Program-made: the position numbers and the translations under genes
Notes under the pieces: generated by a model
The model's database searches: none
The model's input: only the letters and a program-made list of their open reading frames with translations
Told to the model about the DNA's origin: nothing
Source of the DNA: Arsenophonus sp046530935
GTDB lineage: Bacteria; Pseudomonadota; Gammaproteobacteria; Enterobacterales; Enterobacteriaceae
Length of the DNA: 21,429 bases
Direction of reading: 5' to 3'
NCBI GenBank assembly: GCA_046530935.1
Contig: JBHEQW010000031.1
Location: 1-21,429 of the forward strand
Shown: piece after piece, positions 9,413 to 17,399 of the stretch
Layout of the letters: each line of letters begins with the position of its first letter
How positions within the stretch are numbered: the stretch's first letter is position 1

Positions 9413-10862
9413 GTGTTTTGGAGGTTGTGGCCATATCCTCTTCTTATTGATTTTATGGGTGATTTCAAAAACAGAAAGATAATATACATGAAAAAGTTTA
9501 CCATACACAGGCATCCATGAAATCAGATATTACCTCTGATCCACTATATGAACTTATACATAATGCTGCAAAAGTGTCAGCTCATAAGCTAGCAACCGCT
9601 GTTGAAGTTAAATTCGAAGCCATGACTGCAACACATGCTAAAACTCCCAATTGTCGATGTGCCCGGTCCTTCCATGACCATCGTCCGAAATAGTTATTTA
9701 CTATAAGTGAACTATACAGACTTCTTTGGTGATGTTCAGATTAAATTGATCTACTAAGGTCAAGGTTAGGCAGCATCAATTGAATATGCTGCAAGAAATC
9801 GTTACTACCGCCTTATCTAAAAAGCACGAAAACATCTAAGAGATGCCAGCATGAACTATCCTGCAAGGCATATCCACATGTGATTTTCACAAAGCCATAT
9901 TGATGCGCTTCTCAATAAAAAACTCATTGTACTACTCTCTGCCAGAGCATCATCAGCAGACTAAAACAGCAATGCCTTGAAGAGCACAGCCATCTGGTTA
10001 AAGTTGTGTATCCACTCATGCCTAATTTTAAGATATACGCGCTACATTTATTTCTAGATCGATGGCATATACAAAGTTATTTCAAGAAAAAAGATCATCT
10101 TTGCCTTATGGTACTCATTATCAACTGAACTAATCATGGCCGTAATAAGCTATTTGCAGTAGAAGATGCTTATAGAAAGTCAGAAGCTGACTTACCAGAC
10201 TTCTTATATGCCATTGAAGTACTCATAGATTAATCGTATCTCACAGTCTTGCTATGGAAGACGCTTCCAATTAGTTTTTTGGATGTAATTGAAAAGATAT
10301 TCCAGCACCTGCAACCACAAACTCTTTTTTATCGATATATAAAATAGGTAATATGCTGGATTTCACCTACACAAAAGATATGAAACTAAAAGTTAATGCT
10401 GAGCTTCCAGAAGGTCTAGCTAGCAAAAAGTCATGATGAAGCTAATAAAGCTATTGATGTTTTATTAGCAAGGTTTCAGAGAAATATCTTCCAGCGATAA
10501 AAAAGCTGTAGAAATATCCAGAAGAACTGCTGGTATTCTACTAGTTCACGTACTCAAAGCACTTTTCAGTCAATAAGAACTACGAATCCTGGTTCAATCG
10601 GCTTTTGCGACAATGAGTTTCTCCTCCTAACCTGACATATAAAGAACGCTGGTTTAAGAAAAACCAAACCTTTCAATGATATTTAAGCTGCTTCAGCTTG
10701 CTAAGCAAAGATGAAATCGGTAAATTAAGAAAATGGATTTTACCTGTTTAAGCCATACCACTTGATTGATAAAGAAGATCAAATTTAAGGATTAAGAACA
10801 GATTTACTAATCTTCAGATAGCAGAAGTATCACCAGCATACACAAGATGATGCTAATAACTA
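9413..10862 (+). mobile_element. IS256-family remnant, copy 3 (most complete, dead)
   Basis: This is the longest copy, about 1.45 kb, with left end GTGTTTTGGAGG and right end GCTAATAACT. Transposase pieces run in family order. LYELIHN-like and LATAVEVKFEAM lie near 9543-9625 (family LLHNGARQLIADAVEAE.E..L). A segment like ALLP.YLK.TK and then STGDF-like lies near 9780-9900. NHGRNKLFAVEDAYRKSEADL lies near 10134-10196 (family QGRKELVAVEDGYRESEASW). RTTNP lies near 10577-10592, and MIFKLLQLAK near 10676-10706 (family LTMVFKLLQLAEK). IKFKD then a stop lie near 10779-10795. At least ten stops or frameshifts block it. It separates fumC from dnaJ, two loci that are not neighbours in E. coli. Confidence 0.88.
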
Positions 10863-10945
10863 GTATAAATTATATTAACAATTTGATTTAAATTAATAAA
10901 ATAACTAAAATTAATTAATTTTATAAAATCTTTTATTTATCTATT

Positions 10946-10970
10946 TTATTCAGTAAATCAAACTGAATAA
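10946..10970 (-). terminator. Stem-loop downstream of dnaJ
   Basis: A perfect nine-base stem (TTATTCAGT / ACTGAATAA) with a seven-base loop lies 26 bases beyond the old dnaJ stop at 10996. A second small hairpin (CCTTA...TAAGG, 10971-10985) sits beside it. No clean U-run follows on the dnaJ-sense strand. It could be a weak terminator or an mRNA 3'-end protecting structure. Confidence 0.4.
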
Positions 10971-10995
10971 CCTTATTTATTAAGGCATAGTATAG

Positions 10996-11067
10996 TTACT
11001 TGCTCAGATCATCAAAAAACCTTTTTTCATTATCTAAGAAACTCTTTGAACACAGACTATATTCTTG
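10996..11067 (-). pseudogene. Detached in-frame C-terminal tail of dnaJ
   Basis: Directly after the TGA at 11068-11070, in the same frame, 23 more sense codons run to a TAA at 10996-10998. The peptide includes SKSFLDNEKRFFDDLSK. This matches the normal DnaJ C-terminus (SKSFFDGVKKFFDDL in E. coli) and brings the total to 380 codons, close to E. coli's 376. The single nonsense codon is the only break, with no frameshift. The tail is probably no longer translated except by read-through. Confidence 0.85.
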
Positions 11068-12138
11068 TCATGACTTTCGCCAGGCATTCAAGGATTCACC
11101 AAATTCTTTCAATAATCCTTTTTGTTTTTCATTTAATTTAATCGGTGTTTCCACCAGGATGCGGCACATTAAATCTCCAGTCATAGCAGCACGAACAGCC
11201 TTAACACCTTTTCCTTTCATTCGGAAAATTTTTCCGGTTTGTGTCTCTGGCGGAATTTTAAGACTTACCCGACCATCAAGTATTGGTACTTCAATTTCAC
11301 CACCCAGAGCCGCAATTGCAAAATTAATAGGTACTTCGCAATATAAGTTATTGCCATCGCGTTCAAAAATAGCATGTTTTGCTACATTGACCTGAACATA
11401 TAGATCTCCGGCTGGAGCACCATTTTCTCCGACAGCACCTTCACCATTTAAGCGAATACGATCGCCTGTATTAACTCCTTGTGGAATTTTTATTGATAAA
11501 GTTTTATATTTTTCTACTCGGCCATGATCATGACATTTAATACAAGGTTCTTTGATAATTTGACCACGACCATGGCAATTTGGACAAGTTTGTTGAACTG
11601 CAAAAAACCCTTGCCGTATTTGAATCTGACCTGTACCATGGCAAGTTGAGCAAATTTCTGATTTCGTGCCTGGTTTAGCACCACTCCCGTTGCAAACATC
11701 ACATTTTTCTAAAGTTGGGATACGGATCTCTTTAGTGACACCACGAACTACTTCTTCTAGAGTTAATCTAATTTCATACTGAAGATCTGCTCCACGAGCA
11801 GATCGCTGACGCCTACCACTACCAAAGATATCACCAAATACATCACCAAAAATATCACTAAAATCAGTGCCAGAAGTAAAACCACCGCTAAATCCACTAC
11901 CAATGCCACCTTGTTCAAAAGCTGCATGTCCATATTGATCATAAGCAGCGCGTTTTTGCGAATCAGTCAAAATTTCATAAGCTTCTTTAATTTCTTTAAA
12001 CTTACTTTCTGCTTCCTTATCACCATGATTACGATCTGGATGATACTTCATTGCCAGACGTTTATACGCTTTTTTAATCTCTTTTTCATCAGAGGTTTTA
12101 ATCACACCTAAAACTTGATAATAATCTCTTTTTGCCAT
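11068..12138 (-). CDS. dnaJ: Chaperone DnaJ (Hsp40), C-terminally truncated
   Basis: DnaJ delivers unfolded proteins to DnaK and stimulates its ATPase. The start is MAKRDYYQVLG at 12138, preceded by AAGGG. An in-frame ATG at 12234 would add 32 residues from the dnaK-dnaJ gap and is rejected. Domains: J domain 1-70 with the HPD motif at 33-35; Gly/Phe region 71-107; zinc-binding region 146-206 with four CxxC pairs (C146/C149, C163/C166, C185/C188, C199/C202); C-terminal substrate domains about 209-350. In the fourth zinc repeat CIKCHDHG, Asp replaces the usual Gly. The product is 356 residues, because a TGA replaces a sense codon and removes the last 24 positions of the usual protein (see 10996-11067). 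J, Gly/Phe, zinc and substrate domains remain, so activity is likely. Loss of the tail, which has been linked to dimerisation, may weaken it. It is cotranscribed with dnaK upstream. Confidence 0.95.
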   Translation of the reverse strand: MAKRDYYQVLGVIKTSDEKEIKKAYKRLAMKYHPDRNHGDKEAESKFKEIKEAYEILTDSQKRAAYDQYGHAAFEQGGIGSGFSGGFTSGTDFSDIFGDVFGDIFGSGRRQRSARGADLQYEIRLTLEEVVRGVTKEIRIPTLEKCDVCNGSGAKPGTKSEICSTCHGTGQIQIRQGFFAVQQTCPNCHGRGQIIKEPCIKCHDHGRVEKYKTLSIKIPQGVNTGDRIRLNGEGAVGENGAPAGDLYVQVNVAKHAIFERDGNNLYCEVPINFAIAALGGEIEVPILDGRVSLKIPPETQTGKIFRMKGKGVKAVRAAMTGDLMCRILVETPIKLNEKQKGLLKEFGESLNAWRKS

Positions 12139-12164
12139 ATTTATTTTACCCTTAACACACGTAA

Positions 12165-12193
12165 ACGGGCGTAGAGTTCCCCCAAACGCCCGT
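12165..12193 (-). other. Stem-loop in the dnaK-dnaJ intergenic gap
   Basis: The eight-base stem ACGGGCGT / ACGCCCGT is GC-rich and unusual for this window. It has a 13-base loop and lies in the 117-base gap between dnaK and dnaJ. From memory, E. coli has a GC-rich hairpin built on the same GGGCG/CGCCC bases at this place, so the structure appears conserved. There is no U-run, so it is more likely an attenuator or mRNA stability element that sets the DnaK:DnaJ ratio than a full terminator. Confidence 0.6.
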
Positions 12194-12255
12194 CCTCGGT
12201 TTTCAGTAACAGAGGAAATAATCCTTAATACCATTACTCTGCCCGCTAAGGGCTA

Positions 12256-14181
12256 CTATTTTTTGTCTTTATCCTTGTCGTTGACTTCTTCAAATTCAGC
12301 ATCAACAACATTAGCATCCTGTTTGGGCTGGGCATCTGAGCCAGCATCAGCTGCATCTGCTTGAGCATGCTTTTGCGCTAACTCAAGTAGTTTGGCAGAA
12401 ACTTGAACTAAAACTTGAATTTTCTCTTCAATTAGACCTTTATCTTCGCCTTTCACCTTTATTTCCAGTTCAGAAATAGCTTTTTCTATCTTACCTTTAT
12501 CATTAGCAGGTAACTTATCAGCCGCTTCTTCAATTTGTTTACGTGTACCATGAACCAATTGATCAGCCTGATTACGTATCTGAACTAATTCTTCAAATTT
12601 ACGATCTGCTTCCGCATTTGCTTCTGCATCATTTACCATTCTTTGGATTTCATCTTCTTTAAGACCAGAAGATGCCTTAATGGTAATCTTTTGCTCGCGA
12701 CCAGTATTATTATCTTTAGCTGATACATGTAAGATGCCATCAGCATCAATATCAAAAGTAACTTCAATTTGTGGCATACCACGAGGAGCAGCTTGAATAC
12801 CATCCAAATTGAACTTCCCTAATGATTTGTTATCACCTGAACGTTTTCGTTCACCTTGCAATACGTGAATGGTTACTGCCGACTGATTATCTTCTGCCGT
12901 TGAAAACACCTGACTATGTTTAGTAGGGATAGTGGTATTCTTGGCAATTAAGGTTGTCATTATACCACCCATGGTTTCAATGCCTAAAGATAATGGTGTT
13001 ACATCAAGTAACAAGACATCTTTCACATCGCCGGCTAATACGCCACCTTGCACAGCTGCACCCATAGCAACTGCTTCATCAGGGTTAACGTCTTTACGAG
13101 GTTCTTTACCAAAAAAGTTAGCAACCGCTTTTTGCACCATTGGCATCCGCGGCTGGCCACCAACCAGAATGACATCATTTATATCATTAACATTTAACCC
13201 AGCATCTTGTAGTGCAACTTTTAACGGCTCCATTGAACGTTTAACCAAATCTTCAACTAGTGATTCAAGTTTTGCTCGAGTCACTTTAATATTCATATGC
13301 TTAGGTCCACTTGCATCTGCTGTAATGTAAGGTAAATTTACATCGGTCTGCTGAGCAGAAGAAAGCTCAATTTTTGCTTTCTCTGCGGCTTCTTTTAAGC
13401 GTTGCATTGCAAGTGGATCATTGCGCAGATCAAAACCTTGTTCTTTCTTAAATTCATCTACTAAATAATTGATCAGACGATTATCAAAGTCTTCACCACC
13501 TAAGTGAGTATCACCATTAGTTGCAAGTACTTCATAGGTTTTTTCACCATCAACTTCATCAATTTCAATAATTGAAATATCAAAAGTACCACCACCTAAG
13601 TCGTATACCGCAATAGTACGGTTACCAACTTCACGATCTAAACCATAAGCAAGCGCCGCTGCTGTTGGTTCATTAATAATACGTTTTACATCTAATCCAG
13701 CAATACGACCTGCATCTTTAGTTGCTTGGCGCTGAGCGTCATTAAAATAAGCTGGTACAGTAATAACAGCCTCAGTAACTGATTCAGTCAAATAATCTTC
13801 CGCAGTTTTTTTCATTTTTTTCAGCACCTCAGCCGAAACCTGAGGAGGAGCCATTTTTTTTCCCTTAACATACAACCAGGCATCACCATTATCTGCGCTA
13901 ATGATTTTATAAGGCATAATAGAAATATCACGTTGAACTTCTTCATCTTCAAATCGACGTCCAATTAGACGCTTAATTGCAAAAAATGTATTTTTTGGAT
14001 TTGTCACTGCCTGTCGTTTTGCTGGCTGACCCACAAGAATTTCACCATCTTGAGTATATGCAACAATAGAAGGTGTGGTACGGTCACCCTCACTGTTTTC
14101 TAATACCCGCGCATTTGTTCCATCCATTATAGCAACACAAGAGTTAGTTGTACCCAGGTCAATCCCAATAATCTTACCCAT
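12256..14181 (-). CDS. dnaK: Chaperone DnaK (Hsp70)
   Basis: DnaK is the ATP-driven cytoplasmic Hsp70 that works with DnaJ and GrpE in folding and heat-shock control. The 641-residue product fits the family (E. coli 638). The ATPase domain (1-388) has the phosphate loop GIDLGTTNS (6-14), DLGGGTFDIS (194-203, with autophosphorylated Thr199) and ILVGGQPRMP (338-347). The linker VLLLD is at 389-393, then come the substrate-binding domain (VTPLSLGIETMGG) and the lid, ending in a disordered tail with DANVVDAEFEEV and a lysine/aspartate-rich end. One oddity is Pro344, where most DnaK proteins have Thr in GGQTRMP. The start has a strong GGAGG at 14190-14194, and a sigma-32-type promoter lies upstream. 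dnaJ follows after 117 bases. The stop is TAG. The reading frame is fully intact. Confidence 0.98.
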   Translation of the reverse strand: MGKIIGIDLGTTNSCVAIMDGTNARVLENSEGDRTTPSIVAYTQDGEILVGQPAKRQAVTNPKNTFFAIKRLIGRRFEDEEVQRDISIMPYKIISADNGDAWLYVKGKKMAPPQVSAEVLKKMKKTAEDYLTESVTEAVITVPAYFNDAQRQATKDAGRIAGLDVKRIINEPTAAALAYGLDREVGNRTIAVYDLGGGTFDISIIEIDEVDGEKTYEVLATNGDTHLGGEDFDNRLINYLVDEFKKEQGFDLRNDPLAMQRLKEAAEKAKIELSSAQQTDVNLPYITADASGPKHMNIKVTRAKLESLVEDLVKRSMEPLKVALQDAGLNVNDINDVILVGGQPRMPMVQKAVANFFGKEPRKDVNPDEAVAMGAAVQGGVLAGDVKDVLLLDVTPLSLGIETMGGIMTTLIAKNTTIPTKHSQVFSTAEDNQSAVTIHVLQGERKRSGDNKSLGKFNLDGIQAAPRGMPQIEVTFDIDADGILHVSAKDNNTGREQKITIKASSGLKEDEIQRMVNDAEANAEADRKFEELVQIRNQADQLVHGTRKQIEEAADKLPANDKGKIEKAISELEIKVKGEDKGLIEEKIQVLVQVSAKLLELAQKHAQADAADAGSDAQPKQDANVVDAEFEEVNDKDKDKK

Positions 14182-14228
14182 CTAAACAGCCTCCAAAACG
14201 AATTCTTAACCAAGATAGTTATTAACCT

Positions 14229-14256
14229 ATATGAGGCTCAATGAATTTTTTTCAAG
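14229..14256 (-). promoter_or_regulatory. dnaK: Sigma-32 (heat-shock) promoter of dnaKJ
   Basis: Reading toward dnaK, CTTGAA (14251-14256, complement) is followed after 14 bases by CCTCATAT (14229-14236, complement). This fits the sigma-32 pattern CTTGAAA, 11-15 bases, CCCCATNT, with one mismatch in the -10. It lies about 48 bases before the dnaK ATG, leaving a normal 5' leader. The heat-shock control of dnaKJ therefore seems to be kept. Confidence 0.8.
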
Positions 14257-14270
14257 GGATTTTCCCTTGA
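14252..14270. repeat. Inverted repeat overlapping the dnaK -35 box
   Basis: A perfect inverted repeat, TCAAGGGA - TTT - TCCCTTGA, covers the sigma-32 -35 element and the bases just upstream. It duplicates the CTTGA core in both directions. It is not the CIRCE sequence and may be chance. It could also be a binding site, or allow -35 recognition on either strand. Confidence 0.5.
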
Positions 14271-14332
14271 CATCAAAAATATAACTAAGGCGACTTCTTA
14301 TAATAAGGAGTTATACTTATTTCTAGTGCATG

Positions 14333-15745
14333 GAGTTTCAGAGATGGTTAGCCATGTTCTGATGATCGATTTTATTAATAATTTCAATATTATTGAGATA
14401 ATATGTCATGAAAAAAATCTACCATACAACTATCAGCAAAACCAAATGTTACATCTGATCATTTTTATGAACTAACCCTTAATTATACCAGGCAGATGAT
14501 AACCATCACTGTTATATTAAGCTCACAAAAGAGAAATGCTTCAACAACATGATGAACGCCACATTGTCGACCTAGCGTCATGCCGTCAATCCAGCAATGG
14601 TTATTTGCAATAGCAAACTATACAAGAATTGTATTGCTAATATTGAGGTTAAACTGCATAAAGTTAAGGATCTCAGCAGCAACGAAATATGATTTAACAG
14701 CTCGTTGCTACTTCCTTATCTGAAGAGCGCAAAAAATGCTAAAAAGCTGATATCATCTGTAGCTACAATTGGCCATCTATAGCTGTAATTTTCACGAAGA
14801 CCTAACATCGATATTTTCGCTTCTTTAATGAAAAAGCACATGTGGTACTCTCTATTCTATACTAACATCAGAAGACTGAAGCAGCGATGAGAGTTAAATG
14901 GCACAGGAAATTGTGCTTGCAGGAGTTAAGTGATACTGTATAGATTTATGTCTAGCCAATTTGCATATATACCGTGCTTTCAGGCAAAGTTGATCACCTT
15001 TGTCTACTGGTTATTATCGGCATTACTGAGCATGGACGTAACAATCTACTTGCGATTAAAGATGTTTATTGAAAGTCAGAATCAAACTTACCATAACTTT
15101 TCAATACCTGCAAGTGCCCTGGCTTAATCATATCTTTCAGGCTTGCTACGAGAGACGCCACACTTAATTTATTGAATGCAAATGGCAAAAATATTCCTGG
15201 ATGCAGCAGCAAAGTGCTGAAATACTATTATGTAGACAAAATAGATAATATGCTGCCTTCACACTCCAAAAATCCATACAACAAAAAGTTAAAACTGAGC
15301 CTGCTGGAGGTCCCACTGGCTAGCAGTGAAAAACAGCTATGCCACTAAATAAAATAATTGATATTTTTTAGAATGGTTTAAGCTAAGTATCATCCTACAG
15401 CACGATTAAAAAGTCACAGAAAGATCTATAAAGAGATTCTGGTATTTTACGATTGCCACTCAGAGTACTAACTTGGTATCAATAAGTATCACTAAGCCTA
15501 TTAAATCTGATTTTGCGACAATCAAGCTAAAGTAAGGCCATCAGGCTAAGAAGTGTGTATTTATAAGAAAAACAATCCTTTCAATGCTATTTAAGCTGCT
15601 CCAGGCTTCTCAAAAAAGCCAGAAAACCCGCTATGTGAATTTAACCTTTGTGGTAAACAACATCTAATTTAAAGATGGAGAAAATATTTATTTTTTATCA
15701 GAATATAGTAGCCTGAGTACCATCACATCAAATTTTCTAATAACT
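14333..15745 (+). mobile_element. IS256-family remnant, copy 4 (dead transposase)
   Basis: The left end is GAGTTTCAGAGATGG and the right end TTTTCTAATAACTC, both shared with the other copies. Readable parts include the N-terminal region after ATGAAAAAAATCTACCAT near 14408-14425, and SDHFYELTLN near 14455-14485. An LLPYLK-like segment and the SPGDF-like region lie near 14708-14805. VYWLLSALLSM, a degenerate CLLVIIGV, lies near 15005-15035, and MFIESQNQTYH near 15061-15093 (family EDGYRESEA). MLFKLLQASQK-like lies near 15585-15620. Frame changes and stops occur throughout. It lies between dnaK and the satP remnant, so it entered the upstream region of the heat-shock operon. Confidence 0.85.
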
Positions 15746-15814
15746 CACTCATGATAGATTGATATATTGACCATTGCTAACTATCTTTTTCATCAATAAA
15801 AAGATATGAAAATA

Positions 15815-15829
15815 CCCACCAAAAGTGGG
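15815..15829 (-). terminator. Small GC hairpin, possible relic terminator
   Basis: The stem CCCAC / GTGGG has a five-base loop. On the minus strand it is followed by TATTTTC and then a T-rich run. It stands out in very AT-rich DNA and may be the terminator of a lost minus-strand gene between dnaK and satP. Confidence 0.3.
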
Positions 15830-15841
15830 ATCAAAAAATAT

Positions 15842-15876
15842 TTCAAAATGAAAAATCATTTCATTTTTATTTTGAA
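15842..15876. repeat. AT-rich imperfect stem-loop
   Basis: TTCAAAAT(G)AAAAAT pairs with ATTTTTATTTTGAA around a six-base loop, giving 14 pairs with one bulge. It is long but AT-only in most positions. No gene adjoins it and the role is unknown. Confidence 0.35.
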
Positions 15877-16029
15877 CAAATACTACCTATTATACTTGCT
15901 TTATGTAAAGCTAATAACATTTAGAAAAATATATGAGTTCAAATAATATTACCAATCTAAGCTCATTAGCTTTGATGAGTGTTTTGATATAAAAACAATT
16001 TTATAAAATATTAATAACAATTTATAATG

Positions 16030-16520
16030 TAGGCTTCTTCCATTAACATTACCGATACCGAATATAAGTATCTTCTATCCTGCTATTGATAAGATTATTG
16101 CAGTATTTTTAAATATAAAAATGTTTTTACAGCAAACAACATTCTTATTTTGTGGTTTTTTTGCTCAACGGAATTTATTTTTTAATGCTAGCTGAGATAA
16201 CCATTGCAAGTATAACATCAATATATATTCTTGCTTGTTATATAGTACTTATGAAGTATTTTTAGCTTATTTATGCTTATTAGCACATTAAAGGGTAATC
16301 AGCGCACTACAATTCGTTTTTTATAGTTTTACAGTATTTTTTTGCGCTGTTAGCAATTGGTAAGCCAGTATGGAAATTAAAACGTGCTTACTATTGCCGG
16401 TTACGAAGGTATTATTTATTGGCCTATCGCTTTTTACCTAGTAAAATATAGCAAAAGTTATTAATAACCAAATTAGCCGCACTATATTGCCAATAGGTAA
16501 TATAGGTCTTAATCAGCATA
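16030..16520 (+). pseudogene. satP: satP (yaaH) pseudogene: acetate/succinate transporter
   Basis: SatP is a six-helix inner-membrane acetate-succinate:proton symporter. Its C-terminal half can be read here with frame changes. FLMLISTLKG-like lies near 16245-16295 (family LFMFFGTLKG); a short FALLAIG lies near 16337-16362 across a frameshift (family VLFALLAIGN); AGYEGII lies near 16399-16420; and NQISRTILPIGN lies near 16469-16502, with the first residue inferred (family NEQFGRTVLPIGE). The N-terminal half is blurred. Stops and frameshifts make it dead. In E. coli satP stands close to dnaK and divergent from it, and the same relation is seen here across IS256-family copy 4. This supports the identification. 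Confidence 0.75.
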
Positions 16521-16526
16521 TATAGC

Positions 16527-16564
16527 CTAGTTAACAAAGCAGTATAAACTGCTCTGTTAACTAG
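16527..16564 (+). terminator. Long stem-loop behind satP remnant
   Basis: A 17-base stem (starting CTAGTTAACAAAGCAGT) with one mismatch and a four-base loop (ATAA) begins about 24 bases after the conserved satP end LPIGN. It is nearly perfect although the gene is wrecked. No U-run follows, so it may be bidirectional and serve satP and a lost convergent neighbour such as mog. Confidence 0.5.
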
Positions 16565-16707
16565 CAACAGAAATATTCACACTAAAACTTATATTTTTAT
16601 TATTACTTTGCCAGCAACTACCATCAAATAAGGGCATAGATAAAGCATTATTACTTCAGTAATTTCAGTAAGGTTAATAACTATACTGGCATTATTAAGC
16701 GATATTA

Positions 16708-16759
16708 GCAAAGGTTATTAGTAGAAAACTTCTATACTGTATGAAGGATTTTTACTATA
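16708..16759 (-). repeat. Dispersed repeat, copy B (inverted partner of 6812-6865)
   Basis: The reverse complement shares 19 and 12 identical bases with 6812-6865, in the same order and with similar spacing. No IS481-type protein fragment could be read next to this copy, so it may be a solo element end or a short non-autonomous repeat. Confidence 0.6.
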
Positions 16760-17006
16760 AAGATTACTATTAAAAAAGAAAACAGTCATACAGATCAAAA
16801 AGATTTTTTCCTTGCTTCTACAAACATGAAACTTAATATTATTAGGTAGCTCGATAACAATCGATTAAATTATCTCGATTTATGCATTGAAGAAACTTAC
16901 TTCCACTTTATCCTTTTATCCTTCCAATATTGTCATACTAAACATTCGTCCGCTTTGGACATTTATTAGTATAGTTACACTTATATCGTTGAAAAATCCT
17001 CAATTG

Positions 17007-17032
17007 CAAGCAAAATTTAACAATTTTGCTTG
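17007..17032. repeat. Perfect 11-base inverted repeat
   Basis: CAAGCAAAATT - TAAC - AATTTTGCTTG forms a clean hairpin. There is no poly-U on either side and no neighbouring gene. It could be a relic terminator or chance in AT-rich DNA. Confidence 0.45.
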
Positions 17033-17399
17033 AAGTACTTATGACAAAACTATATTATAAGGATAAATAATTTAATTATCTGCGACGTATCTTGAATAGC
17101 TTTACTTTACTAGAGTCAGATTAGTCATGGAAAAACAGGAATTGATTTAAAAAATAGCATTAATATGGCCTCAGTTCTTCCTTAATAGTCAGGAAATTAA
17201 ATGCATCTTTAACTAAAGATAAAAAAGGAATTTTTTTTGTTAAAAGTAGATAGAATCAATTTGTTGTAGTGTGTTTATTGTGAGTAAACCTTTCATCAAA
17301 GTGAATATTTTTTGACATAATGACAAAATTTTAAAGGCTAACCCTATGTATTTAGCTTAATAAGCATCGTTTTTTCTATTCTTTCTAACAACAATTCAG

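Noticed and set aside
11068..11070. UGA recoded as a sense codon (genetic code change)
   Set aside because: manA, fumC and dnaK use standard codons, end at TAG and contain no internal TGA, and tryptophan is encoded by TGG. Only dnaJ would need recoding, so a simple nonsense mutation is the better explanation.
12139..12234. Longer DnaJ starting at the ATG at 12234
   Set aside because: The extra 32 residues come from the dnaK-dnaJ gap, including its hairpin. The ATG at 12138 gives the universal MAKRDYY start.
12932..13330. Open plus-strand frame of 132 codons antisense to dnaK
   Set aside because: It is a shadow of the conserved dnaK codons on the other strand, with no ribosome site or family. 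The same holds for the plus-strand frame at 11000-11395 opposite dnaJ.
14267..14272. TTGACA as a plus-strand sigma-70 promoter toward satP
   Set aside because: There is no -10 box at 16-18 bases downstream, and the hexamer is part of the inverted repeat on the dnaK promoter.
2396..15745. The repeated blocks as a novel repeat-based system
   Set aside because: The repeats carry RTTN(A/P), FKLLQLA, CLVHK and KDRE transposase motifs in IS256 order and are simply decayed insertion sequences.
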